In this document: piece by piece, positions 1 through 12,118 of the stretch | Layout of the letters: every line of letters starts with the position of its first letter | Numbering within the stretch: the first letter of the stretch is position 1 | Assembly: GCA_030765065.1 (NCBI GenBank) | Contig: CM060988.1 | Location: 199,080,565 to 199,144,564, forward strand | Direction: 5' to 3' | Length of the DNA stretch: 64,000 bases | Origin: Deroplatys truncata | Taxonomy: Eukaryota; Arthropoda; Insecta; Mantodea; Mantidae | Position numbers and translations under genes: made by a program | The notes under the pieces: model-generated | The model's input: the letters and a program-made list of their open reading frames with translations, nothing else | Told to the model about the DNA's origin: nothing | Databases searched by the model: none

Positions 1-3000
1 TAGCAACACTAGTAACCTCTAGTAAATGGTATACAGTGCTATGATATACCAGAGCTTATCTGTGTGTCTATCCATCATGATCATGGTCCCCCTTCACTGG
101 GCTGCAACAAAATGTATAACACCACTAGTGACCTCTAGTAAATGGTATACAGTGCTTAGATAGACCAGAGCTTATCTGTGTGTCTATCCTTCATCATGAT
201 CATGGTCGCCCTTCACTGGGCTATAACAAAATGTATAGCACCACTAGTGACCTCTAGTAAATGGTATACAGTGCTATGATAGACCAGAGCTTATCTGTGT
301 GTCTATCCTTCATCATGATCATGGTCCTCCTTCACTGGGCTGCAACATAATGTATAGCAACACTAGTAACCTCTAGTAAATGGTATACAGTGCTATGATA
401 TACCAGAGCTTATCTGTGTGTCTATCCATCATGATCATGGTCCCCCTTCACTGGGCTGCAACAAAATGTATAACACCACTAGTGACCTCTAGTAAATGGT
501 ATACAGTGCTTAGATAGACCAGAGCTTATCTGTGTGTCTATCCTTCATCATGATCATGGTCGCCCTTCACTGGGCTATAACAAAATGTATAGCACCACTA
601 GTGACCTCTAGTAAATGGTATACAGTGCTATGATAGACCAGAGCTTATCTGTGTGTCTATCCTTCATCATGATCATGGTCCCCCCTTCACTGGGCTGCAA
701 TAAAGTGTATAGTACCACTAGTGACCTCTAGTAAATGGTATACAGTGCTATGATAGACCAGAGCTTATCTGTGTGTCTATCCTTCATCATGATCATGGTC
801 GCCCTTCACTGGGCTATAACAAAATGTATAGCATCACTAGTGACCTCTAGTAAATGGTATACAGTGCTATGATAGACCAGAGCTTATCTGTGTGTCTATC
901 CTTCATCATGATCATGGTCGCCCTTCACTGGGCTACAACAAAATGTATAGCATCACTAGTGACCTCCAGTAAATGGTATACAGTGCTATGATAGACCAGA
1001 GCTTATCTGTGTGTCTATCCTTCATTATGATCATGGTCCCCCTTCACTGGGCTGTAACAAAATGTATAGTACCACTAGTGACCTTTAGTAAATGGTATAC
1101 AGTGCTATGATAGACCATAGCTTATCTGTGTGTCTATCCTTCATCATGATCATGGTCGCCCTTCACTGGGCTATAACAAAATGTATAGCATCACTAGTGA
1201 CCTCTAGTAAATGGTATACAGTGCTATGATAGACCAGAGCTTATCTGTGTGTCTATCCTTCATCATGATCATGGTCGCCCTTCACTGGGCTACAACAAAA
1301 TGTATAGCATCACTAGTGACCTCCAGTAAATGGTATACAGTGCTATGATAGACCAGAGCTTATCTGTGTGTCTATCCTTCATCATGATCATGGTCCCCCC
1401 CTTCACTGGGCTGCAATAAAGTGTATAGTACCACTAGTGACCTCTAGTAAATGGTATACAGTGCTATGATAGACCAGAGCTTATCTGTGTGTCTATCCTT
1501 CATCATGATCATGGTCGCCCTTCACTGGGCTATAACAAAATGTATAGCATCACTAGTGACCTCTAGTAAATGGTATACAGTGCTATGATAGACCAGAGCT
1601 TATCTGTGTGTCTATCCTTCATCATGATCATGGTCGCCCTTCACTGGGCTACAACAAAATGTATAGCATCACTAGTGACCTCCAGTAAATGGTATACAGT
1701 GCTATGATAGACCAGAGCTTATCTGTGTGTCTATCCTTCATTATGATCATGGTCCCCCTTCACTGGGCTGTAACAAAATGTATAGTACCACTAGTGACCT
1801 TTAGTAAATGGTATACAGTGCTATGATAGACCATTGCTTATCTGTGTGTCTATCCTTCATCATGATCATGGTCGCCCTTCACTGGGCTATAACAAAATGT
1901 ATAGCATCACTAGTGACCTCTAGTAAATGGTATACAGTGCTATGATAGACCAGAGCTTATCTGTGTGTCTATCCTTCATCATGATCATGGTCGCCCTTCA
2001 CTGGGCTACAACAAAATGTATAGCATCACTAGTGACCTCCAGTAAATGGTATACAGTGCTATGATAGACCAGAGCTTATCTGTGTGTCTATCCTTCATTA
2101 TGATCATGGTCCCCCTTCACTGGGCTGTAACAAAATGTATAGTACCACTAGTGAGCTTTAGTAAATGGTATACAGTGCTATGATAGACCATAGCTTATCT
2201 GTGTGTCTATCCTTCATCATGATCATGGTCGCCCTTCACTGGGCTATAACAAAATGTATAGCATCACTAGTGACCTCTAGTAAATGGTATACAGTGCTAT
2301 GATAGACCAGAGCTTATCTGTGTGTCTATCCTTCATCATGATCATGGTCGCCCTTCACTGGGCTACAACAAAATGTATAGCATCACTAGTGACCTCCAGT
2401 AAATGGTATACAGTGCTATGATAGACCAGAGCTTATCTGTGTGTCTATCCTTCATCATGATCATGGTCGCCCCTCACTGGGCTATAACAAAATGTATAGC
2501 ACCACTAGTGACCTCTAGTAAATGGTATACAGTGCTATGATAGACCATAGCTTATCTGTGTGTCTATCCTTCATTATGATCATGGTCCCCCTTCACTGGA
2601 CTGTAACAAAATGTATAGCACCACTAGTGACCTTTAGTAAATGGTATACAGTGCTATGATAGACCAGAGCTTATCTGTGTGTTTATTCTTCATCATGATC
2701 ATGGTCCCCCCTTCACTGGGCTGTAACAAAATGTATAGCACCACTAGTGACCTCTAGTAAATGGTATACAGTGTTATGATAGACCAGAGCTTATCTGTGT
2801 GTCTATCCTTCATCATGATCATGGTCCCCCTTCACTGGGCTGTAACAAAATGTATAGCACCACTAGTGACCTCTAGTAAATGGTATACAGTGTTATGATA
2901 GACCAGAGCTTATCTGTGTGTCTATCCTTCATCATGATCATGGCCCCCCTTCACTGGGCTGTAACAAAATGTATAGCACCACTAGTGATCTCTTAGTAAA

Positions 3001-3596
3001 TGGTATACAGTGCTATGATAGACCATAGCTTATCTGTGTGTCTATCCTTCATCATGATCATGGCCCCCCTTCACTGGGCTGTAACAAAATGTATAGCACC
3101 ACTAGTGATCTCTAGTAAATGGTATACAGTGCTGTGATAGACCAGAGCTTATCTGTGTGTCTATCCTTCATCATGATCATGGCCCCCCTTCACTGGGCTG
3201 TAACAAAATGTATAGCACCACTAGTGATCTCTAGTAAATGGTATACAGTGTTATGATAGACCAGAGCTTATCTGTGTGTCTATCCTTCATCATGATCATG
3301 GCCCCCCTTCACTGGGCTGTAACAAAATGTATAGCACCACTAGTGACCTCTAGTAAATGGTATACAGTGTTATGATAGACCAGAGCTTATCTGTGTGTCT
3401 ATCCTTCATCATGATCATGGCCCCCCTTCACTGGGCTGTAACAAAATGTATAGCACCACTAGTGACCTCTAGTAAATGGTATACAGTGTTATGATAGACC
3501 AGAGCTTATCTGTGTGTCTATCCTTCATCATGATCATGGCCCCCCTTCACTGGGCTGTAACAAAATGTATAGCACCACTAGTGATCTCTAGTAAAT
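1..3596. repeat. Satellite array, unit about 119 bp, with higher-order structure
   Basis: About 30 tandem units of 116-121 bp fill the window's left edge, so the array continues outside it. Each unit contains the palindrome CACTAGTG, the phrase GTAAATGGTATACAGTG and a TCATGATCATG segment. Diagnostic variants recur at multiples of the unit. The first three units (lengths 116, 119 and 119) repeat about 354 bp later. A CTGCAATAAAG variant at 695 recurs at 1411, six units on. The last 900 bp form a more uniform subfamily with GTGTTATGATAG. The array stops abruptly at 3596. There is no coding potential. Confidence 0.97.
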
Positions 3597-3696
3597 GGGC
3601 ACGAACATTGATTAAGGACGACTTAAATTATAAAGTCAACTCCGTCGCGTAAATTATCTTAGCTTCTGTGTCTGTGGGATATGTCACCCAGTTTTA

Positions 3697-4506
3697 CTTA
3701 CTGTATGTAGAGGACATGGTAGTAGAGTCCACCCAAAAATCCCATCCCAGATTTCGCCAGAAGTACATGTTTTGAGCCCTCTCCCGTGAACAAAAAAGTT
3801 AGTAAAGCCCCGTGTTTTCATCTGTGTTAGTGTCCGCGAACAACATAACTTAAAGTCCGGTAGTTGATATTTAAGTTGATCTTCTAAGGATGGAACGCCA
3901 AGATTTTCAAGGATCTCCCAAGCCAAACTACCCTTTACTTGGAAAATTTTTCAAAAATATTGATATTCTGAAAAATGCCTGTAACGATTAAAATAGCATA
4001 TGTTCAAGATAATTTCGTGACAAATGAAATGTGTATCTTGAATTTTCTGGAAATAGTCTCTTAAGTCCTCTTCATTCTGAATAGCTATTGCATAACTGGT
4101 AAAGCGTAAGAAATGGACATTATACACGAAATGTCGGTCTCGTTAGAACACACATTTTTTTTTTTTTACTTTAATCTTCCCAAGATATAGCTCATTATTA
4201 GTTTGCATTTTTAAATACGTTATACTTTTGTCAGATGGGAATTAATTGTTTTCTCTCCTGGTCATGTAAAAAGAACGGATTTTAAAGCCATTATGTAGCG
4301 ACCAGCTCCTAAAAGATCTGACTATCGCTTATACTTACTGTCTTCCACTATTCCCATTGCATCCACAAGGAAATATGTAATAAGACCATTTCTACAAGTG
4401 TTCATCTAGATAAACGTGAAGTAGACAAAAGAATAAGCTTTTGTAAGAACAGTTTGTTGAAAAATGCGTACAGAAGGTCACATGAATGTAACACAAGAAA
4501 TTTTGT
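3697..4506 (+). repeat. Family H dispersed element, diverged copy
   Basis: One of more than 30 segments of a non-coding dispersed family in this window. The full consensus is about 0.75-1 kb. I define + as the strand carrying AACAGCATAACTC. Landmarks in order are CATTCCACCCAAAAATTC, ATTTCACCGGAAATAC, AACAGCATAACTC, GATGCGACACGAAG, TATCTTGAATTTTCTG, AACTGGTAAACG, GGCCAGCATATAGC, ACGAAATGTGTAATG, and a terminal GTCATGTGAATGTAACAC. This copy is old but keeps the order up to the terminal CACATGAATGTAACAC. Confidence 0.8.
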
Positions 4507-4866
4507 GACAGGTTCTGACTGTGGTTGAAGTTATGAAGCGTAAAGCATGGAGTACAAATCTGCGTATAGCCTAGGGAGTGGTGTTCTTTGCTTTAATACG
4601 TGTTTATTGTGGTACCAGGATGAATTTCTGCAAGTGTGACAGAAAGAAGCGTTAATCGCAGATCTTAAAGAATTCTAATAAAACGGAATTCCTATTTATT
4701 TTGCATGTAATTATTGTGCATTTACTGTACTGAACATTTCATGTTGCTGGACGAGATTTCAGTTTCAGGGAGTTGGCAAGTCGAATTCCTCTTCACAAGC
4801 AATTCACATACAATTAATTTAAGTGCATTTTTTGTGGTATTACCCGTTCTATGTTTTCTTTCTCTA

Positions 4867-5060
4867 CCACATGCTAATGGTAGGTAAGGGGAAGTATTGT
4901 ATTCCATCCAAACATTTCATATAGCTGTCAAAACACAAAATTTGTGTCATTCATTGTGACATTAACAATTTCGAGATATTTGTTATTGGTTTGAGTTTTC
5001 AAATATTTATACTCCTTCTTGAAGTGCTAAGTCGCTATTCAGCTGTTTTGTTTACCTCTT
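4867..5060 (+). repeat. Family H, internally deleted fragment
   Basis: The start (GGGGAAGTATTGTATTCCATCC) is joined directly to late-internal family H sequence (TTCGAGATATTTGTTATTGG), so the middle is missing. Confidence 0.6.
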
Positions 5061-5263
5061 GGAACTTTTTCGGTATCTAATTTAAATGAGGACAAATAAG
5101 CAGGAGTTTGAAAGCTTAATTAAATTACCTAAGAAAAATTATAAGCAAGAGGGGGGTTTAGTAAGATAATATAATGCGAGAACAATGACATTTTTACTTT
5201 CTCTTCTACGTACATTGTAGGTAATGTATTGCATTCCACCTAAACTTTCGATATCGGACCCCT

Positions 5264-5265
<2 letters not shown>

Positions 5266-5308
<43 letters not shown>
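5266..5308. repeat. (AAT)n microsatellite
   Basis: About 14 AAT repeats inside the family H copy. They sit where other copies carry (CA)n or (GA)n. Confidence 0.98.
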
Positions 5309-5504
5309 TGCCTGCGAACAGCATAACTCAAAAACGAAAAATTGGATATATACCAAACTTGGTGTTTAGGTTAAGTACCTTCCAAAGATGCGACACAAAG
5401 ATTTTCAAGAAAATCCTCATACCGCAAACTATCCTTTACACGGAACATTTTTCGAAATTTATTTTCTAAAAACAATGGCTAACGATTTTGATTAAAATAC
5501 TATA

Positions 5505-5946
5505 TTTTAATAGTATATTATGCAACGAGACTATAATGGTAGTAATTAAAAAGCGAGTATTATTATTATTAACCGAGCGAGCGAAGCGAGGTTAATAATT
5601 ATCATACGAGCGTTTTAATCACCATTATAGTCAAGTTTCATACGACTGTTTATGCTCGACCATGTATCTAAATTAAAGGTTTCATAAGTATTCTTTTCTG
5701 GCTTGAGTGATGTGTTACAATCGTTATTCCTTTATCTATGGTTACAATACAATGACCTTGTAGCACCTGTGTCGAACAAAGTTGCTAGCGTTGTGAGACG
5801 TACTACGCAGAACAATCGATACTTGCGCTTTCACAATGTTACGTGGCCACTTCTGATTGGTCGAACACCAATACTTTAATGAACAGGTGTACTTTAATGA
5901 GGCCCAGTCGTATAAATTCTACATTTTGGCATGGTCGAGCATAAAG
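5505..5946. mobile_element. Foldback-type insertion with nested inverted repeats
   Basis: This segment interrupts a family H copy and has no match to it. It holds an imperfect hairpin: arms at 5529-5574 and 5590-5632 start and end with GACTATAATGGT and its complement, around a GAGCGAGCGAAGCGA loop. Outside that, a perfect 16-bp inverted pair (TTTATGCTCGACCATG at 5649-5664 and its complement at 5930-5945) encloses 265 bp. A shorter pair, TACGACTG and CAGTCGTA, lies alongside. There is no open reading frame. The boundaries are inferred from the family H break and no target duplication is evident. Confidence 0.6.
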
Positions 5947-6060
5947 CTATTTATATGACAAATGTATATCATGAATTTTCTGGGAATAATCTGTGAAGTT
6001 CCCTTCATTCGGAAGGAATTTTGTGTAATGTTGTATAACTGGTAAACGTTATGCGATAAC

Positions 6061-6362
6061 GGATGTCATAATCGTTAGCCATATTTGAGAAAATAAGGAA
6101 AATCGAAAAATGTGCCATGCAAACGGTAGCTTGGGATGGGGGATTTCCTTGAAAATCTTCATGGCGCATTTTTGGAAAATATGAACTTAAATGCCTAATC
6201 CGACTTTTCGTTTTTTAGTTATGCTGTTCACATACACGCACGCGCGGGCGGACATTTTCCTAAAAAAAATGTTTTGCTTCAAGGGGCCTCAAAGCATGTA
6301 TTTCCGGTGAAATCTCGTATCGAATTGAGTACCTTCTCTACTGGTAGAGGAAGTAAAGCAAA
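6061..6362 (-). repeat. Family H, inverted 5'-end fragment
   Basis: Reverse-oriented family H from AAATCGAAAAATGTGCCATG to the terminal CTCTACTGGTAGAGGAAGT. It abuts the preceding + copy, forming an inverted junction. Confidence 0.75.
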
Positions 6363-7182
6363 ACCTCAAGTTATTAAATTGGATTGTGATTGGTAGATTG
6401 TTTGAAAGGCGCTCGCGTGTACGTACAAGTAATGAAGTCCAAGTGAACCCTCTTCATCCCCAACACCGACAGAAGGTCAGGCAGTGATCGAGTGACTGGG
6501 CACTGCTATATATTGTGAAGGCTACCAGCTAGCGGCACCAGAACTAGCCACTTAAATATAGGACAATATATTTTTGGCAAGGGGACGGTAACCTGTTAGA
6601 ATCAGGTGTCGGATTGTAAGTGCCTTTCCCTCCAAATTTTGTATTAAGGATACCTATGTGCCGAATCAGGTCGATTTATTTCAGATTTTAGTACAGCAAT
6701 GAAGTTTGTGTATAACATGCGTATTTTTGTATTAGTTCAAAAGAGATTACTATATATTTCGTTTTCTTTTACTGTTTTGAAAAATCCCTCCACATGGTTC
6801 AATCATTTGTTGAAAAAATTAATCTTATAAGTAAGCTCTTTAATAATATATTAATAAATTTAGAGATGAATTTTTAATTATCGTGCTACTTTAGCAGAAA
6901 ATAAATCTTAAACATGAGACTTTAATTTTTTGGTTAAAAGTTTATAGAGTATAGCGCTTTCAGAGAGCTGGAATTAAAACTAGAACTTTTAATACAAGAT
7001 ACAGGAATTAAAAGTTGTACTTTATCGCAGTAGTGTGATAAAATTGTTATGCCACTCCATTGTTACCAACTTTGGTTTCTCTTTTTTCGTGATTTATTTC
7101 TCATGGCGGTCGCATTATCCGTTCACAATTTAAATCGCCACAATTCAATTTATCGCAATGCATTGTCCACTTAACCTGTTGC
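6363..7182. other. Unclassified non-coding sequence
   Basis: No coding, tandem or recognised dispersed sequence was seen. A GC-richer patch near 6405-6600 stands out slightly from AT-rich surroundings. Confidence 0.5.
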
Positions 7183-7446
7183 TTGTCGTCCTTCGAGGTC
7201 GCGAGTTCAAACCCTGCGAGGGCAATGGATTTTTTCGGGCGTGAAAATCCTTAGCATGGCTTCCTTCGGAAGGGAAGGGAAGCAAAGCCGGTGGTCCCGC
7301 GTCGTAGATTTACGGCAAGTAAAATAACCTCAAGCCCCATAAAGAGGCCTCTGAGCAAAATTTCCAGTCTGTTTCTCGCCCAACATAGAATGGGACGCAA
7401 AGAACCGTAGTAGTCAAAGAGCGTCCATAAATAAAACTCAATTTTT
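7183..7446 (+). mobile_element. tRNA-derived SINE (type 1), 5'-deleted
   Basis: It contains a box-B-like GAGTTCAAACCCTGC, then the body shared with copies at 24.6, 36.9 and 60.6 kb: CTTAGCATGGCTTCCTTCGG, CGTCGTAGATTTACGGC, AGAATGGGACGC and a 3' AATAAAACTCAATTT. About 35 bp covering the box A region are missing relative to the 36.9-kb copy. No target duplication was found. Confidence 0.85.
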
Positions 7447-7572
7447 ACACACACTTTTTACAAAAATGCTTTGTTTGGATTGAGGAGCCTCAAGACCTGT
7501 ATTTGGGGTGAAATCTCGACATGGAATTGTGGGTGGAACACAACACTACCTCTTGGTGTCAGAGGAAATAAA
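7447..7572 (-). repeat. Family H, inverted fragment
   Basis: A short reverse-oriented piece with CAAAAATGCTT, GGTGAAATCTCGACATGG and GGGTGGAACACAACACTACC. It directly follows the SINE 3' end. Confidence 0.7.
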
Positions 7573-7596
7573 CACACCTTTTATGTCACACATTTT

Positions 7597-8603
7597 TTTA
7601 CTTTCAGGTAGGTACAGAAGGCATTGCATTCCACCCAAAAATTCGACACCAATTAGCCGGAAATACATGTTTTGAGGCCCCCTGAGTCCAAACAAAGCAT
7701 TTTTAGAGAAAGGTCGGTGTGTGTGAACAGCTTAACTCAAAAACGAAATGTTAGATAAATACCAAACTTGATATTTAGATTCAATATCTTCCCCCATCCC
7801 AAACTACCTTATACCTACACGTAAAATGTTTCGAAATTGTTTATTTTCTAAAAAAAATGGCTATAACGATTTTGATTAAAGTACGGCATATTAAAGACAT
7901 TTGCCTGACAAAATGTATATTTTGAATTTTCTGAGAATAGCCTGTGAAGTTCTCTTCATTCGGAAGGAATTTTGTATAATGTTGTATAACTGGTAAATGT
8001 TAAGCAATAGACGAAAACGTACCACACAAAAAATAGTAGATCTCTTTAAAACACACATATTATTTCAAATAACTTTTTTTGTGTGGCGTAAGCCATTTCC
8101 GTGTCGTTCTGAGTTGGTTAGGCGCGGGTTCAAACCTGGCCCAAACCGATGGTTTTTAACTGTGCGACAGCTCCATGTCAGTAGATTTACTAGCATTTAA
8201 AAGAACTCCGGCACACTGGCGGCGCTGATATCATCTTGGCAAATCACAGCGTCGTTAACAAACAAAATATTTCATTTAAGCCATTTCCGAGAAATTAGTT
8301 ATTCATGGTTAAAATTGTTCAATGCTCAGCCATTCTTTTAAAGTTCTGTTGATTTTCAGTTGTTTCTCGCGATTTCATGGAAACAGTATGGAATTTTGAG
8401 GTCAGCATATAGCATCCAGTTGTTAAACATTTGACTATCGCTGTTCCCTTTGTATCTATAACGAAATGTGTAATGTAGCTGTTTATGTAAAGGTTTTCTC
8501 GAGGAAAATGAAATAGGTAAATAAACTTCCGTAAGAAAATTTGACATACACTAATAGCTTACAGAGGGTAGAGAAAGTCATGTGAATGTAACATCAGAAT
8601 TTT
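7597..8603 (+). repeat. Family H, near-full copy with SINE inside
   Basis: All landmarks occur in order from CATTGCATTCCACCC to the terminal GTCATGTGAATGTAACATC. A 177-bp SINE at 8101-8277 interrupts it and can be removed to restore the consensus. Confidence 0.88.
8101..8277 (+). mobile_element. tRNA-derived SINE (type 2) with 11-bp target duplication
   Basis: A 177-bp insertion with box B GCGGGTTCAAACC, flanked by perfect direct repeats AAGCCATTTCC at 8090-8100 and 8278-8288. The uninterrupted sequence matches family H, so the insertion boundaries are exact. The body differs from type 1 (GGCGGCGCTGATATC near the 3' end). The 5' tRNA half appears shortened. Confidence 0.85.
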
Positions 8604-8649
8604 TGGTCATTAATCATTTTCGAATGTATTCTTAGAACTGTTGCGGCAT

Positions 8650-8800
8650 CATTCTTTTGTTTCTGTGATTTCATACAGAGAGTATGGAGTTTGAAGGCCA
8701 GCATATATTTACCCGCTTCAGTCTCCATATCCTGCTTATACGTTGAACAAAATGTGTAATAAAACTGCTATCTCGATTAAAGCGAAATGGAGCGAAACTG
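8650..8800 (+). repeat. Family H, 3' fragment
   Basis: Late landmarks GGCCAGCATATA and AAATGTGTAATAAAAC are present. Both ends are truncated. Confidence 0.6.
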
Positions 8801-8925
8801 CACTCATTTGGACGACTAAATGGAAATTCCTATATCTCACTCGCAACCCCTCGTGACATTACACACGGGTCCTTCTGGAACTGTATTTCTTAGTATTGCA
8901 TTAACCCCTCAAATTGATCGTCCTT

Positions 8926-9650
8926 ACTCAACGAGACATCATGCTTATATTGCATTCCAACCAGAAATTCTATTTCACCGGAAATACACATTTTGAGACT
9001 TCCTGAATAGAGGAAGTTCCATATGTGCGTCTGAACAGCATAACCCAAAAACGAAAAATCGGTTAAATAGCAAACTTTGCAATTTAAGTTGATATTCCAA
9101 GGAAAGTTAAAAAAGAAAGAAAGAAAATCCCCCACATGGACTTGTGTTCGTTATTTTTGATTTTGATTAAAAGACTATACCTTTTAAGATGTTTGCATGG
9201 CAAATAAAATGTATACATGTCTTAAACCTTCTGAGAATAGGTGCGGAATCTTCATTCAGGGGGAATTTTTTTTTTTTTTTTATAATTTTGTTTTAACTGG
9301 TGAACGATAAGAAGTAGACAAAAACGTCTAAATGTAGAACACACAATTTATTTCAAATATCCGTTATTATCGGTTTGAATTTGTCAGCACTTTGTTTTTA
9401 AGTGCTGTCGCTATTCAGGTTTTTCGCGCGATGTGGCAAGAGTATGGAATTTCAAGGCCAGTATGTAGCATCCCGCTGTTAAACATCTGACATGCATTCG
9501 GTTACCTCAATCTCCCTTGCACCTAAACGAAATGTGTAACGAATGGAACTATTTCTGCAGACATCTCAACAAGAAATAGATAGGAAGAAAGCTACATAAA
9601 AATATATGATAGTCGGTAGAAAAATCATGTGAATTTAACATGAGATTTTT
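8926..9650 (+). repeat. Family H copy
   Basis: It runs from CATTCCAACCAGAAATTC through AACAGCATAACCC and GGCCAGTATGTAGC to ATCATGTGAATTTAACATG. The internal microsatellite is absent. Confidence 0.8.
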
Positions 9651-11092
9651 ATTTATTTATTATTTATAAAAGAGGTAATTGCTTTGAAACAATGCAGAAA
9701 AGATTTGCTAAGCTACGGAAACAAAATGACGATTAATGAACACTCATATTTTGCTTTTTTAACTTACTGTGTTGTCCAGCATTCTGTAAGGAAATTCGTG
9801 TGTGGCCTACAGTTTTCACTCGTGCCTAAAGCGTAAGTGTCCAGATTGGTCAAATGGTGGTTTTGAAAAGAGGTGTATATGAGCAAATTTGTAATTGATT
9901 GAGGGGAGCAACCTGTAAAAATTTCGAATTCCGTGTTTAGCAAGTAACTTCATTTTTTTTACCACCTAATTTTACTATTAGATGTAATTAATTCCCAAAT
10001 TTTTAGACAAATGTATGAAAAAGGCTTCTTGCGGTGCAGTTTTTAAAATTGTGCAACAGAGCTTCGGAATTACATCCCAGGTATATAACTTATTAAGAAG
10101 TTAATTTGTAATTTTCAAATGGAGTATTAGTGTAGAAAAGATGATAAATTGCTTATTCATAGCTTTTATTTTAGAGGTAAAAGCATTGTTATTATGTGAT
10201 GGATCTCTGGTGCAAAAATCTGATTGGTTGAAATGCTCACCTCAGGCGTTGGAAAAATGCATTATGAGATAAACTATTTTTAATGTTTAAAATATGACTT
10301 TTTACCTTTAAATCTAGCATTTAAATGGTCACGTGTCACCTTGAAAGCGCCACTGGCTGAAAACAACTTCGGCATATTAATGTACAAAACTCGTAAAGTG
10401 GATATTTTCACAGACAGATCCCCTTAGCAAAGCAGTATAGTTCTGTGTGTAAGTCGGGTTTTGGGAGATGTAAGCTGACGTATTTTGGTTTGTTTGCTTT
10501 TTTTTTGCCGGATCATATAGTATAATTGAAGATTACTTTTACCATATGGATTACATGGTGTGTATTTATACATAGGGGTTAATAATACGGTAGGGATAGC
10601 TTTTGAAAAGTTGTAAGATAGTCCAACATTTTCGTTGGGCCGTGTGGTATTACGTGTAGAAAGTTTCGTTTAAATAGTCCAAGAAGAACTGATTTGTATT
10701 TTAGGGGTTGAAAATAATAGTAAACACTTTATGAGTTTTGGATAGGTTATTATCTTCTTTAGATTCTAAAACCCAAGTGTGCCATTCTTTGTCAAAACCA
10801 CAAAAAATACTACTTGGCCAAAAAACAAAAGTCTCATCATTGGTATTAAACGAAACTGGATTAAAATTGGGTGACGTGGATGTCAAAATCCTCAAACCAT
10901 CCGCACACATTTCAAAACTTCTTAGAAGTATTTTATAGTTCCATTCCAGCCGGAAGACAGTGCTTTTCAATGGTGAAAAAATTATCATTTCTGTCTTTAA
11001 TCAGTCCCTAGATTATAGCAAACTTTTTCATCCACGAAGTTACAGTAAACGTGAATTTGATTTTTAAAGTAGCATTACCACAAATTCTCATA

Positions 11093-11130
<38 letters not shown>

Positions 11131-11764
11131 CAGTAATAATAATAAAACTAATAAATAATTTAGTACCATTATTTGTGACCTATAATGGTTCTTAAATAAA
11201 ACGACTTTGTCACAATCATCCCTTGCTCAACATCGCTGCACGACCTTAACTGCCTTTGTTAAAAGCTGAACTCCCGACCAATCGGAAAGCATGTGGATAT
11301 GGTGGCGACCCTGTGAGTAACGTTCCTTGTATAACCTAACGGCGATGCTCAGTACACAGCTGTACTGTAAGCCATAACTGATTTGTCGTACTGCAAGTTC
11401 TCCGTGCATCCCCAAGTTACAACCGTGTTTACATTGTGCACGTGAAGGAGGTTTCCGGCGTTGACCCGTAATCCTAGCTGATTTGAGTGGGTGGTGTGGG
11501 ATCTTCGACAGGACATGTGGGAGTTCATGCAGAGGCGCTGCCCACAGAAATACTTGTTGCATTTGACATTTGGAAAGATTGCAACGCTATTTGGTATTCA
11601 TCCCGATATTCTGGAAATAAAAATGTTCTCTATATTTTGTGATGGTTAAAATAAACAAGCTTATGCCTACTTATAAAAATTAAATCAGTCATTTGTTTTA
11701 ATTTATCTGCTTACCCCAAGAAGAACAGCTCTGCTTGCGTTTTCCTGTCGTCTATTCTCGAAAT
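9651..11764. other. Unclassified 2.1-kb stretch
   Basis: No family H, SINE or mariner sequence was recognised. It contains an (AAT)n tract near 11094-11128, one intact minus-strand ORF (separate entry) and a GC-richer patch at about 11220-11570. That patch is open on the minus strand for 111 codons but shows no recognisable motif. Confidence 0.5.
10701..10988 (-). other. Isolated 95-codon ORF, unidentified
   Basis: An ATG-to-stop frame on the minus strand encodes 95 residues with normal-looking composition: four Trp, many Phe and Asn, and segments such as FRLEWNYKILLRSFEMC and ETFVFWPSSIFCGFD. I do not recognise it. It overlaps no identified repeat and has no clear splice sites. It could be a chance ORF in AT-rich DNA, a relic exon, or a small gene. 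Confidence 0.15.
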
Positions 11765-11812
11765 ACGAATATATGTTTGGAGGTCCCACGAATAAACATT
11801 TTAGGAAAAGGT

Positions 11813-11851
<39 letters not shown>

Positions 11852-12115
11852 CAGGTTAACTTAAAAAACTGAAATGTCGACAAACACCAAAATAGGTATT
11901 TAAGATGATCGTCTTCCAAGGATGCGACACGGTTATCAATAAAATCCCTCCCCTCCAAACTACTGTTAACGCGGAAAATGTTTGAAGGCTGTAATGATTT
12001 TGATTAAAATATCACATGCTTAGGATATGTGGATGTTAATTTTGTGCGAATAGCTTTATTCTTATTGCATTTTGTATAATTGGTGATCCATAAGAAAACG
12101 TATCACACAAAAAGT
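11765..12115 (+). repeat. Family H, 5' half
   Basis: Diverged family H running to about the AATTGGTGATCC equivalent of AACTGGTAAACG. It is followed immediately by another + copy, giving a head-to-tail pair. Confidence 0.7.
11812..11850. repeat. (GA)n microsatellite
   Basis: A GA run with one AAAG interruption, sitting just before the AACAGGTTAAC landmark in family H. Confidence 0.97.
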
Positions 12116-12118
12116 GTT

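Larger units (their letters stand above)
5189..6060 (+). repeat. Family H copy split by a 440-bp insertion
   Basis: It begins with the palindromic end (ACTTTCTCTTCTACGTA) and continues to ATTAAAATACTATA near 5504. It resumes near 5947 with TATGACAAATGTATATC and runs to the AACTGGTAAACG landmark. An (AAT)n run replaces the usual internal microsatellite just before AACAGCATAACTC. Confidence 0.75.

Noticed and set aside
1-3596. CRISPR-like array
   Set aside because: The units are contiguous and similar throughout, with no unique spacers, and the DNA is eukaryotic. The same applies to the 66-, 53- and 47-bp arrays.
11227-11562. 111-codon minus-strand ORF
   Set aside because: No recognisable domain, unusual composition, and no splice or promoter context.
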